A stretch of DNA of 8,801 bases, from positions 1 to 8,801 of the forward strand of contig CAISDD010000361.1 in assembly GCA_903883985.1 (NCBI GenBank). Reading direction: 5' to 3'. Positions 1 to 6,875 of this stretch are shown in pieces. Position 1 is the first letter of the stretch; each line of letters opens with the position of its first letter. The translations under genes and the position numbers were made by a program. The notes below the pieces were generated by a model. That model saw nothing but the letters and a program-made list of their open reading frames with translations, did no database searches and was not told the origin of the DNA. The stretch is from an uncultured Pseudomonadota bacterium (GTDB lineage: Bacteria > Pseudomonadota > Gammaproteobacteria > Burkholderiales > Thiobacillaceae).

Positions 1-870
1 CCAGGCTGTTCGTCCCAGAAGGGCGCATCGGCCTCCAACTACCTGACCTCGGTCCACTCCATGTGCAACACACTGGACATCAAGATGACCGAGATTCCGG
101 ACTGGAACTGCTGCGGCGCGTCCGTCAGCTATGCCGAGTCAGGCGAACTGCCGCGCATCGCCTTGAATGCGCGCAACTTCGCCCTGGCCGAGTCCAATCT
201 GCCCGGCCAGGACATCGTCGCCACCTGTGCAGCCTGCTGGCTGGGTTCGCGCGAGTCCAAGGAGCGCCTGGAACACAACTCCGGCCTGATGGCGGACACG
301 CAGGCGGCGCTCAGGGAAGCGGGCCTTCAGATCAAGCTGATCCCGGAAGTCCGCCACATGGTGGAAGTCCTGATCGAAGACCTGGGTTTTGACGAACTCA
401 AGAGGCCGGTGAAGAAGCCCCTGGCCGGCATGAAGTTTGCCGGTTACGTCGGCTGTCAAACCAACCGTCCTTTCGGTATCGCGGGGGAATCCTTCGAAAA
501 CCCAATGTATCTCGACAAATTGATCGAGACCATGGGAGGAGAAGCCGTGCCCTACGACCAGAAGGTCACCTGCTGCGGCGGCGCGCTCGCCTTCTCCGAG
601 CCGGAAAAGGCCCAGGCGCAGATCAAGGACATCATCGAATCCGCCTATGACAGCGGTGCCGAAATGCTGGTTACCCCTTGCCCCCTGTGCCAAGCCAACG
701 CCGAGGTCTATCAAGGCCAGATCAACAAGAAGTACGGCACCAAGTTCAACATGCCGGTGCTCTACTACTCGCAGTTGATGACCCTGGCCTACGGCGGCAC
801 CAGTAAGGAAGCTGGACTGAAAGGCCAGGTGATCCGGGCGCCCACGCTGGAAGCGTTCGCGAGCAAGTAG
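1..870 (+). CDS. hdrB: HdrB-like heterodisulfide reductase subunit B, 5' partial
   Basis: The frame is open from the first base, giving 289 codons before TAG at 868-870. The opening PGCSSQKGAS matches the start of HdrB proteins, so only a few N-terminal residues are probably missing. Two complete CCG (cysteine-rich) domains are visible. In window-residue numbering, the first has C3, C37-C38-G and C76/C79 (CAAC). The second has C152, C191-C192-G and C227/C230 (CPLC). In HdrB these cysteines bind the non-cubane [4Fe-4S] clusters that act on disulfides. In bacteria such proteins work with HdrA and HdrC partners, either in the sulfur-oxidising sHdr complex or in electron-transfer modules tied to respiration. 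The partners would lie upstream, outside the window. A strong terminator follows, so this is probably the last gene of its operon. The family is certain; whether it is sHdrB1/B2 or another HdrB-like protein (for example a succinate dehydrogenase SdhE-like subunit) cannot be settled here. Confidence 0.9.
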   Translation, partial: PGCSSQKGASASNYLTSVHSMCNTLDIKMTEIPDWNCCGASVSYAESGELPRIALNARNFALAESNLPGQDIVATCAACWLGSRESKERLEHNSGLMADTQAALREAGLQIKLIPEVRHMVEVLIEDLGFDELKRPVKKPLAGMKFAGYVGCQTNRPFGIAGESFENPMYLDKLIETMGGEAVPYDQKVTCCGGALAFSEPEKAQAQIKDIIESAYDSGAEMLVTPCPLCQANAEVYQGQINKKYGTKFNMPVLYYSQLMTLAYGGTSKEAGLKGQVIRAPTLEAFASK

Positions 871-902
871 GAGCTTGCGGGCTGAACCCATGGGTTAATA
901 AT

Positions 903-933
903 CAAACGGGCTGCGATGCCCGTTTGCTTTTTT
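903..933 (+). terminator. Rho-independent terminator of the hdrB operon
   Basis: A perfect 9-bp stem (CAAACGGGC at 903-911 paired with GCCCGTTTG at 918-926) encloses the 6-nt loop TGCGAT. It is followed by one C and six Ts at 928-933. It begins 32 bases after the hdrB stop codon. This is a textbook intrinsic terminator and marks the end of the upstream transcription unit, separating it from the kinase genes. Confidence 0.92.
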
Positions 934-950
934 CTCAACTCCAGCAAGGA

Positions 951-995
951 GTAGGGCAGTTGGTTGGCGGAATAAACTGCATTCCGCCCTACGGG
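951..995. repeat. REP-like palindrome A, copy 1
   Basis: A nested hairpin: GTAGGGC (951-957) pairs with GCCCTAC (986-992), and inside it GGCGGAAT (966-973) pairs with ATTCCGCC (981-988) around a 7-nt loop. Bases 971-995 recur identically at 1161-1185. The pattern GTAGGG..GGA..TCC resembles short palindromes scattered between genes in many proteobacteria. The link to a named REP family is from memory. Confidence 0.75.
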
Positions 996-1006
996 GAAGG
1001 GCTCGC

Positions 1007-1042
1007 TTCAAAGACGCAGGCAAGGATGCCTGCGCTACAGGG
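1007..1042. repeat. 36-nt inverted repeat, left arm
   Basis: This 36-nt segment (starting TTCAAAGACGCAGGC) is the reverse complement of 1190-1225 with one mismatch, at 1027. It also contains its own small hairpin, GCAGGC...GCCTGC. The two arms are about 147 bases apart, so in RNA the whole 1007-1225 region could fold into one long hairpin. Confidence 0.85.
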
Positions 1043-1059
1043 AAGGCTTCGCCAGCCGC

Positions 1060-1090
1060 GTAGGGTGGATAAGCGATAGCGCATCCACCA
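1060..1090. repeat. REP-like palindrome B
   Basis: GTAGGGTGGAT begins this element. GGTGGAT (1064-1070) pairs with ATCCACC (1083-1089) across a GC-rich middle containing AGCGATAGCGC. It looks like a diverged relative of palindrome A (same GTAGGG start) and sits inside the 36-nt inverted repeat. Confidence 0.7.
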
Positions 1091-1160
1091 GTCCCGCGCC
1101 CCACGAATCTTCCTACCCGTCGCTCACCAGTGCGGTGAGGAGGTTGGGGTTGGTCGGCAG

Positions 1161-1185
1161 AATAAACTGCATTCCGCCCTACGGG
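1161..1185. repeat. REP-like palindrome A, copy 2
   Basis: An exact 25-nt direct repeat of 971-995, beginning AATAAACTGCATTCCGCC. In this copy the left side of the stem reads GGCAGAAT instead of GGCGGAAT, so the hairpin has one mispair and the outer GTAGGGC arm is missing. It lies directly before the right arm of the 36-nt inverted repeat. Confidence 0.8.
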
Positions 1186-1189
1186 ACTA

Positions 1190-1225
1190 CCCTGTAGCGC
1201 AGGCGTCCTTGCCTGCGTCTTTGAA
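1190..1225. repeat. 36-nt inverted repeat, right arm
   Basis: Reverse complement of 1007-1042 with a single mismatch. It starts CCCTGTAGCGCAGGC and ends in CTTTGAA. Near identity of the arms suggests recent insertion or an active family of this element rather than an old regulatory hairpin. Confidence 0.85.
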
Positions 1226-1391
1226 AACAGTCGGCTGCCGGCGCTGCCGGGCACCTGACCCCACGTTGTGACCCCACGTTGAAGGGATGTGGCGCAGCCG
1301 CCGAGCCTTCTTGCGAAAAGCTGGGCCTCAGTGCAGGCCAAGGCAGATATAACCGCAGATTCAGCGTAGTCTCGGTCGGTATTTCCTTGGA

Positions 1392-4300
1392 ATGACCGCG
1401 AAGCTAGCCATGTCACCTCAGAGTCCAGAAAGCTTGACCTCCCCTTCACCATTGAGGTGTGCCGCAGAGGAGCGACTCCTGGAGATGCCGCAGGCATCGG
1501 CCGGCGGCGGTGATGAGAAGCTGCTGGCGGAACTCCAGGTACATCGGATCGAGCTGGAGATGCAGAACGAGACGCTGCGCCAGAAGCAGCTCATCCTGGA
1601 AGAATCCCGCGACCTTTATGCCGACCTGTATGAGTTTGCCCCGGTGGGCTACCTCACCCTCGGGGATACCGGCCAGATTGAGGAAATCAACCTTGCCGGG
1701 GCGCTGTTGCTAGGAGAGACGCGCTCGAAACTGAAGCGACGCCTCTTTGCTCGTTTCATCTCCCCCGAGGGTACTAGCCGCTGGCACTTGCATTTGTCCA
1801 ATGTGCTGAAACAGGATGTTACGTTGACTTCTGAATTCTCGCTCCAGCGGGGAGACGGGGCCAGGCTTGATGTGCGCCTGGATTGCCGCAGGCAGTTCAA
1901 AGTCGGGAAAATTCATTCTGTTCAGGTTGCGCTGACGGATATCACCCCCCGCAAGCGGGCGGAAGAGGCGCTCCTTCATGCCGGCGCCTTGCAGAATGCG
2001 ATCTTCAACAGCGCCATTTTTTCCTGCATCGCCACCGACGCGAAGGGCGTGATTCAGCTCTTCAACGTCGGCGCAGTGCGCATGCTGGGTTACGCGGACG
2101 CCGACGTGATCAACAAGATCACGCCCGCCGAACTATCCGATACACAGGAACTGATCGCGCGCGCCAAGGGCTTGAGCCTGGAGTTTGGAGTCGCGATTAC
2201 GTCAGGTTTCGAGGCACTCGTGTTCAAGGCGTCGCGCGGCATAGAGGATGTCTATGAGTTGACCTACCTCCGACCGGATGGCGGGCGTATCCCGGCGGTC
2301 GTCTCGGTTTCCGCTCTGCGCGACGATCAGGATGCCATCATCGGCTATCTGCTGATCGGCACCGACAACTCAGCACGCAAGCAGATTGAGGTCGAGCAGA
2401 GGCAACTCGGCCAACGTTTGCGCGACCACCAGTTCTATACGCGCTCACTGTTCGAATCCAATATCGACGCACTGATGACCACCGACTCGTCCGGCATACT
2501 CACTGACGTCAACAAGCAGATGGAGTCCCTCACCGACTGCACCCGCGACGAACTGATCGGCGCCCCGTTCAAGAAACATTTCACCGATCCGGATCAGGCC
2601 GAAGCGAGCATCAAACGAATACTGAGCGACAAGAAGGTGAGCGACTACGAGTTGACCGCGCGCACCAGGGATGGCAGGGAAACGGTGGTGTCCTTCAACG
2701 GAACCACATTGTATGACCGGAATCGCAGGTTGCTGGGGGTGTTCGCCGCAGCACGCGACGTCACGGAACGCAAGCGTCAGGAACGGGTGTTGCAGGAAAA
2801 AAATATCGAACTGGAAAACACCAGGGCCGTGGCGGAGAAAGCCAACCTGGCCAAATCGAATTTTCTTTCCAACATGAGTCACGAGATTCGCACCCCGATG
2901 AACGCCATCATCGGCATGTCGCACCTGGCACTGAAGACCGAGCTAACTCCGCGCCAGCGCGACTATGTCGGCAAGATACTGGGTTCTGGACGGCATCTGC
3001 TGCGCATCATCAACGATATCCTCGACGTTTCGAAGATCGAGGCGGGCAAACTGGATGTCGAGCACATCGAATTCGAACTGGAGAAGGTGCTCGACAACGT
3101 AGCCAATCTGATCGCTGAAAAAGCCGCCACCAAGGGGCTGGAACTAGTCATCGAGGTCGGCCAGAACGTGCCGCTCATGCTGGTGGGTGACCCCTTGCGG
3201 CTGGGTCAGATTCTGATCAACTACGGCAACAATGCCGTGAAGTTTTCCGAGCAAGGTGAGGTTGGCATCAACATCCGCCTCCAGGAGGAGACCGAAACAG
3301 AGGTTCTGATCCACGGCTCCGTGCGCGATACGGGCATAGGTCTGTCGCAGGAACAGATCGGGCGTTTGTTCCAGAGTTTCTCCCAGGCCGATACCTCGAC
3401 CACGCGTGAATTCGGCGGCAGCGGCCTCGGTCTGGTGATTGCCAGGAATCTGGCCGAATTGATGGGCGGAGCTGTGGGCGTGGACAGCGAACCCGGCCAG
3501 GGCAGCACTTTCTGGTTCACCGCTCGCCTGGGCAAGGGGGTCGGGCTGCGGCGGGTGATGTCGAGCAACCTACAGGAGAGACGGGTGCTGGTGGCGGTGG
3601 AGAACGCGAGTACACGACGGGCGCTGTGCGATCTCCTCGAAACCATGAAGCTCAAGGTCGACCAGGCCGAGTCGGGTCAGGTGGCCATCGTCGCCGTGGA
3701 ACGCGCCGAGCTTCTAAGCATGCCCTACGAGATCGTTGTCCTCGACCGGCGGATGCCGGGCATGGATGGCATCGAGACGGCACGGCGGCTTCGGGCGCTG
3801 CCTCAGCTTCGCATACCGTCGCTGCTCATGGTGGACGCGTATGGCGGTGAGGACCTCATGGCGGGGGCGGAGGAAGCCGGTATCGCGGTCGTGCTGATCA
3901 AGCCGGTCAGTGCATCGGTGCTGTTCGATTGCGTGGTCAGCCTCCTCGGCGGCGACATCGATAGCACGCTCACCCAGCCAGCGCCGTTCGATACGAAAGA
4001 ACCACTGGCCAGCATCCGGGGGGCACGCATCCTGCTGGTGGAGGACAACGAACTCAACCTGGAGGTGGCGAGCGAATTGTTGAGGGGAGCCGGCTTCGTC
4101 GTCGACGAGGCACTGAACGGTCAGTTTGCACGGGACCAGGTGCGGCGAGTGGAGTACGACCTGGTTCTGATGGACATGCAGATGCCGGTGATGGACGGTT
4201 TGACGGCAACCCGTGCGATCCGCGCCGAAGATCGCTTCAAAGACCTGCCGGTGGTGGCCATGACGGCCAATGCCTTGCCGCCCGACCGCGCGCGCTGTCT

Positions 4301-5081
4301 CGCCGCAGGCATGAACGACCACTTGCCCAAGCCGATCGAGCCCGATGACTTGTGGAAGATGCTGCTGAAATGGATCCCGCCGCGACCCGCCGGTCCGGTT
4401 GGCGTGACGACGATCCAGCCCCAGGCGGCGGGTGCCGAATTGCCCGCGTGCATCGACGGAGTGGACATGGCCGGCGGCCTGCGCCGCGTCCTCGGTAACA
4501 AGCCGCTTTATCTTTCGATGTTGCGCAGGTTTGCCACCGGTCAAAAGTCCACCGCAGCCGAACTGCTCAAGGCACTGGAGGGCGAAGACTGGGAAGTCGC
4601 GGAGCGTCTCGCGCACACCCTGAAGGGCGTTTCCGGCACCATAGGCGCCACCGAATTGCAAAAGTTGGCGCAAGTCCTCGAAGCCGCGATCCAGGAGCGT
4701 GCACCGCGCGCGGCTCTCCTGCATCGTCTCGAAGCGCTCGAAAAACCGCTGGAAGGCCTCCTCCTGCGACTCGCGGCCCTACTACCGGTGGAGCGGGAGC
4801 GGGTGCGGGTCGAAGTCGATCCACTCCGGCTCAAAGCAGCCTGCGCGCAACTGGAATCGCTGCTGAGCGAAGACGATGCCGAGGTCGAGGAGGTGCTGGA
4901 AGCCAACGCCGATCTGTTATTCGCGGCATTTCCCGGACAGTATCGCGAGATCGCTGCCGGCATCCACGCCTACGACTTCGCTGCGGCACTCGCGGCACTC
5001 AGGGCGGCCCTGGCGGAGACCCGCGACACCGAGCCGCTCCTGACGGATTTTGTATCACAAAAGAACGAGCAGATAAGATGA
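1392..5081 (+). CDS. Soluble hybrid sensor histidine kinase, PAS3-HisKA-HATPase-REC-REC-Hpt
   Basis: A 1229-residue multidomain kinase with no membrane segment, so it should sense a cytoplasmic signal. Domains in order: a charged helix (about 38-75), PAS domains at about 76-185, 199-326 and 345-458, and a DHp with SHEIRTP carrying phospho-acceptor H497. The ATPase follows with N-box N614, G1 DTGIG from D646 and G2 GGSGLGL at 675-681. Receiver 1 (about 734-850) is partly degenerate: acidic pair V736/E737, D785 kept, Thr position is D815, K837 kept. Receiver 2 (about 881-995) is canonical: E884/D885, D928, MTANA, K980. The Hpt domain has H1075 in AHTLKG. It therefore holds a full His-Asp-His relay in one chain but no output domain. 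The start is uncertain: ATG 1392 has a poor ribosome site, ATG 1410 is no better, and ATG 1485 has AGAGGAG at 1466-1472. I keep 1392 because the AEERL helix belongs to this protein type. The stop overlaps the next gene by ATGA. Confidence 0.93.
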   Translation: MTAKLAMSPQSPESLTSPSPLRCAAEERLLEMPQASAGGGDEKLLAELQVHRIELEMQNETLRQKQLILEESRDLYADLYEFAPVGYLTLGDTGQIEEINLAGALLLGETRSKLKRRLFARFISPEGTSRWHLHLSNVLKQDVTLTSEFSLQRGDGARLDVRLDCRRQFKVGKIHSVQVALTDITPRKRAEEALLHAGALQNAIFNSAIFSCIATDAKGVIQLFNVGAVRMLGYADADVINKITPAELSDTQELIARAKGLSLEFGVAITSGFEALVFKASRGIEDVYELTYLRPDGGRIPAVVSVSALRDDQDAIIGYLLIGTDNSARKQIEVEQRQLGQRLRDHQFYTRSLFESNIDALMTTDSSGILTDVNKQMESLTDCTRDELIGAPFKKHFTDPDQAEASIKRILSDKKVSDYELTARTRDGRETVVSFNGTTLYDRNRRLLGVFAAARDVTERKRQERVLQEKNIELENTRAVAEKANLAKSNFLSNMSHEIRTPMNAIIGMSHLALKTELTPRQRDYVGKILGSGRHLLRIINDILDVSKIEAGKLDVEHIEFELEKVLDNVANLIAEKAATKGLELVIEVGQNVPLMLVGDPLRLGQILINYGNNAVKFSEQGEVGINIRLQEETETEVLIHGSVRDTGIGLSQEQIGRLFQSFSQADTSTTREFGGSGLGLVIARNLAELMGGAVGVDSEPGQGSTFWFTARLGKGVGLRRVMSSNLQERRVLVAVENASTRRALCDLLETMKLKVDQAESGQVAIVAVERAELLSMPYEIVVLDRRMPGMDGIETARRLRALPQLRIPSLLMVDAYGGEDLMAGAEEAGIAVVLIKPVSASVLFDCVVSLLGGDIDSTLTQPAPFDTKEPLASIRGARILLVEDNELNLEVASELLRGAGFVVDEALNGQFARDQVRRVEYDLVLMDMQMPVMDGLTATRAIRAEDRFKDLPVVAMTANALPPDRARCLAAGMNDHLPKPIEPDDLWKMLLKWIPPRPAGPVGVTTIQPQAAGAELPACIDGVDMAGGLRRVLGNKPLYLSMLRRFATGQKSTAAELLKALEGEDWEVAERLAHTLKGVSGTIGATELQKLAQVLEAAIQERAPRAALLHRLEALEKPLEGLLLRLAALLPVERERVRVEVDPLRLKAACAQLESLLSEDDAEVEEVLEANADLLFAAFPGQYREIAAGIHAYDFAAALAALRAALAETRDTEPLLTDFVSQKNEQIR
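5066..5081 (+). promoter_or_regulatory. ATGA stop-start overlap (translational coupling)
   Basis: The kinase stop TGA (5079-5081) overlaps the ATG (5078-5080) of the receiver gene. Only a weak purine-rich stretch (GAGCAGATAAG) precedes the ATG. Ribosomes finishing the kinase can restart here, which links the dose of the receiver protein to that of the kinase and supports a shared operon and function. Confidence 0.75.
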
Positions 5082-6178
5082 TTTCCAATAACACCGTATT
5101 TCTCGTGGTCGATGATGTCAAAGACATGCGCGCCGTCATTTCAGCCCAACTGCGCGCGTTCGGCTCCGAGCGCATCGTGACGGCCATGAATGGCGCCGAG
5201 GCAATGCAAATCCTGAACACGCAGCCGGTGGATATCGTGCTTTGCGACTGGAAAATGCCTGTCATGTCCGGTCTCGAATTGTTCAAGGCGATGCGTACCG
5301 ACATGAAACTGGCAAGCATTCCTTTTGTTTTAATTACGGGACTGATGCCTCGTGATCAGGCCGGCGAGGTCGCCGCCAGCGGCATCGGCGACCTGCTGGT
5401 CAAGCCCTTCACCGCAGCCGTCCTGGCCGATCGTGTTGAAAAGGCGCTGAATTCGTCACCTCGATCCCGTACTCGGCATAGCCCGGCCACTCCTCCTGCG
5501 GGCGTCTTGGAGGAAGCACGTTCGACCGTATTGGTCGTCGACGATAATCCTGATAGTCTGAAACTGCTCTCGTACCTGTTAAAGGACGACTACCGTGTGC
5601 TTCTGGCCAATTCAGGAGCGAAGGCGCTGGAAATCTGCCAATCGAACACCCCGCCGGATCTGGTGCTGCTCGACGTCATGATGCCTGGCATGGATGGCTT
5701 CGAAGTGGCCAGACGCATGCGCGAGCATCCGACTTCGCTTTCCATTCCCGTAATCTTTGTCACGGCCATGAGTGGCGAGGCTGCGCTGTACCGGGGGCGT
5801 GAACTGGGGGCGGTGGACTTCATCAGAAAACCCATCAGCCCGGATGAACTCCAGTTGCGTGTACGCAATTTCATGCGCTATGTCGAACTGCACAAGCAGG
5901 TGCAGGCCAACTACGACGACCTGCTGGAAGTGGTGCGCCTGCGCAGGCTGGTCGAACATCATTCGCAGCAGGATATGATGTCACCAATGGCCACTGTGCT
6001 CGGGCTGGTGCGTTCGCTATCCACCGAGGAGACTATCAGTATCCTGCATCGCGAGAAGCTACTCATGGCCGAGGAAACTGCCTTAAATGTGATCAACATG
6101 ATCAACCGCTCCACGGAACTCTTCAAGATCGAGACCGAGCGCTTCAAGCCAGATGCTAGCCGGTCGATATCTGGGTAA
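5078..6178 (+). CDS. Dual-receiver protein, N-terminal part of a frameshifted REC-REC-kinase
   Basis: 366 residues. Receiver A (about 5-124) has D12/D13, phospho-acceptor D57 (LCDWKMP), T87 and K109. Receiver B (about 149-270) has D155/D156, D199 (LLDVMMP), T229 and K251. Both are fully canonical. After about residue 272 comes a helix and a DHp-like segment that aligns with the paralogue at 6872-8476, but the phospho-accepting His (RHDMKGP there) is Q298 here (QQDMMSP). A one-base deletion at about 6157-6161, relative to the paralogue, moves the frame and stops translation at 6176-6178. The ATPase-like part continues in another frame to 6630. The product is likely a receiver pair with a truncated DHp tail, able to take phosphate from the neighbouring kinase. 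It could serve as a phosphate sink or a protein-contact regulator; no DNA-binding or enzymatic output is visible. A sequencing error at the deletion cannot be excluded. Confidence 0.87.
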   Translation: MISNNTVFLVVDDVKDMRAVISAQLRAFGSERIVTAMNGAEAMQILNTQPVDIVLCDWKMPVMSGLELFKAMRTDMKLASIPFVLITGLMPRDQAGEVAASGIGDLLVKPFTAAVLADRVEKALNSSPRSRTRHSPATPPAGVLEEARSTVLVVDDNPDSLKLLSYLLKDDYRVLLANSGAKALEICQSNTPPDLVLLDVMMPGMDGFEVARRMREHPTSLSIPVIFVTAMSGEAALYRGRELGAVDFIRKPISPDELQLRVRNFMRYVELHKQVQANYDDLLEVVRLRRLVEHHSQQDMMSPMATVLGLVRSLSTEETISILHREKLLMAEETALNVINMINRSTELFKIETERFKPDASRSISG

Positions 6179-6201
6179 TCCTGCAACACACCACAGAGAT
6201 C

Positions 6202-6630
6202 GTGCAGAAGACATTCGCCGAGGAGCGGCTCAAAGTCGCCATCGATGTGCCTGCTGGCGGGGAGATTCCGCGATCACTGGGTGACGCCATGTTCTGCTAT
6301 TCCATATTCCAGAACCTGATCTTGATTGCTTGCGAAGCCGCGCCGGTTAACGGCCGGGTAGCGATTACGCTGAATGATGAATCGCCCTTGCGCATCACGA
6401 TCCAGTACACAGGTGTGGTGTCTGACGAGCTGCGCGAGGTTTTTTTCGACAAGTTCATTACTCACGGCAAGCAGGGAGGGTCGGGCATAGAAACGTATTC
6501 CGTCAGAAAGCTCGTAGAGGCCCAAAATGGGCGCGTTGCGTTGGCGGTTTCTGACCAGGAAAACCGGACCACGATCACCGTGGTTCTTCCCAGATATGAG
6601 CCCGCGTGGCCGGCGTTATCCGCCAAATGA
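6202..6630 (+). CDS. Displaced ATPase-like domain fragment of the frameshifted upstream gene
   Basis: This frame continues the gene that begins at 5078. In-frame sequence from about 6163 (VDIWVIL) already matches the paralogue (VEIGEIL). GTG 6202 is only a nominal start, with no convincing ribosome site, so it may not be translated on its own. The 142 residues correspond to the HATPase domain of the intact copy: IPRSLGDAMFCYS, NLILIACEAAP, DESPLRITI and TTITVVLPRYEP all match. It is degenerate where it matters: the G1 Asn (RNTG) is Y69 (QYTG), and the G2 motif GLGAYS is GIETYS at 95-100. The N-box has Ile (I42) where kinases have Asn, as in the paralogue. The last residues and the TGA stop come from a repeat element that starts at about 6610. 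Most likely a pseudogene tail; it could also be read through if the frameshift is a sequence error. Confidence 0.6.
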   Translation: MQKTFAEERLKVAIDVPAGGEIPRSLGDAMFCYSIFQNLILIACEAAPVNGRVAITLNDESPLRITIQYTGVVSDELREVFFDKFITHGKQGGSGIETYSVRKLVEAQNGRVALAVSDQENRTTITVVLPRYEPAWPALSAK

Positions 6631-6680
6631 CTTACATCCGGCGGAAGGCGCGAAAAAACGCTTTTCCGCACTACCTTGCT
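6610..6680. repeat. 71-nt inverted repeat, left arm
   Basis: Pairs with 8526-8596 in inverted orientation, 62 of 71 positions matching by my count. It begins CCGGCGTTATCCGCC and ends CTTGCT, with a hairpin GCGGAAGGCG...CGCTTTTCCGC inside (6641-6669). The left arm overlaps the 3' end of the displaced ATPase frame and supplies its final codons and stop. Together the arms bracket the intact paralogue. Confidence 0.82.
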
Positions 6681-6871
6681 ACCTTGCTTGTGGGAGCCGG
6701 CAAGCCGGCGAATTGCAGCGTCGCCGGCTTGCAAGGTCATCGCGGGCAAGCCCGCTCCCACGGCACGGCCAGCGACGGAATATGAGATGATGGCCACCAT
6801 GCCGCCTATTCGACCGAGGCTGTGTCGGAAGCCGATACCGATTGGGTATCACACAGGAATGAAGAGACAGG
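6681..6871. other. Spacer between the two paralogous receiver genes
   Basis: With the left arm at 6610-6680 this forms a 241-base gap after the ATPase fragment. 6690-6761 is a REP-like double hairpin; 6762-6812 shows nothing I recognise; 6813-6871 looks like a decayed 3' end of the hybrid kinase gene. I see no convincing terminator with a T-run and no clear promoter, so it is uncertain whether the downstream gene is cotranscribed. Confidence 0.6.
6690..6761. repeat. REP-like double hairpin (BIME-type)
   Basis: The outer arms GTGGGAGC (6690-6697) and GCTCCCAC (6754-6761) pair. Inside, GCAAGCCGGCG (6700-6710) pairs exactly with CGCCGGCTTGC (6722-6732). A third hairpin GCGGGC-AA-GCCCGC sits at 6742-6755. 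The wording GGGAGC..GGGCAAGCCC resembles REP elements known from Pseudomonas and other proteobacteria. Such elements often follow genes and can stabilise mRNA 3' ends or mark RAYT-transposase activity; no RAYT gene is present in the window. Confidence 0.8.
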
Positions 6872-6875
6872 ATGA
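6813..6875 (+). pseudogene. Remnant of the hybrid kinase 3' end before the second receiver gene
   Basis: Bases 6837-6875 align without gaps to 5043-5081, the end of the hybrid kinase gene, with 29 of 39 identical. In the matching frame they read TDWVSHRNEETG-stop, against TDFVSQKNEQIR-stop in the kinase. The stop overlaps the next ATG as ATGA in both places. The offset (1794) is the same as between the two receiver gene starts. This points to a duplication that included the kinase tail and later lost the rest. Upstream of about 6813 the similarity fades, and an in-frame TGA at 6783 closes the frame. Confidence 0.55.

Larger units (their letters stand above)
934..1391. other. Gene-free intergenic region built of REP-like repeats
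   Basis: No coding sequence is supported here. The minus-strand frame over 895-1497 is an opening through palindromic repeats and runs into the next gene. About 951-1225 is a string of short palindromes described as separate entries. 1226-1391 appears unique apart from a tandem 13-mer (TGACCCCACGTTG at 1256-1268 and 1269-1281). The kinase promoter probably lies in this second half. Confidence 0.75.

Noticed and set aside
139..891. 250-residue minus-strand open frame
   Set aside because: Antisense to the hdrB gene, whose ten CCG-domain cysteines establish the coding strand.
951..1225. CRISPR array
   Set aside because: Only two direct copies with unequal context, and the repeats are palindromic REP-like units. 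There is no regular repeat-spacer pattern and no cas gene.
1348..1353. Possible -10 box TATAAC before the hybrid kinase
   Set aside because: It lies about 40 bases before the start codon, but I find no -35 element at 16-18 bases spacing. The nearest TTGCGA (1311-1316) is too far away.
895..1497. 200-residue minus-strand open frame across the intergenic repeats
   Set aside because: It runs through a terminator, several palindromes and the start of the kinase gene. Composition follows the repeats and no family is recognisable.
3714..4724. 336-residue minus-strand open frame
   Set aside because: Antisense to receiver and Hpt domains of the hybrid kinase; a GC-rich codon-position shadow with no recognisable protein family.
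6150..6200. Programmed ribosomal frameshift joining the two halves of the upstream copy
   Set aside because: No slippery heptamer or stimulatory structure is evident at the junction. The difference from the paralogue is a simple one-base deletion, and the downstream part has lost catalytic motifs.
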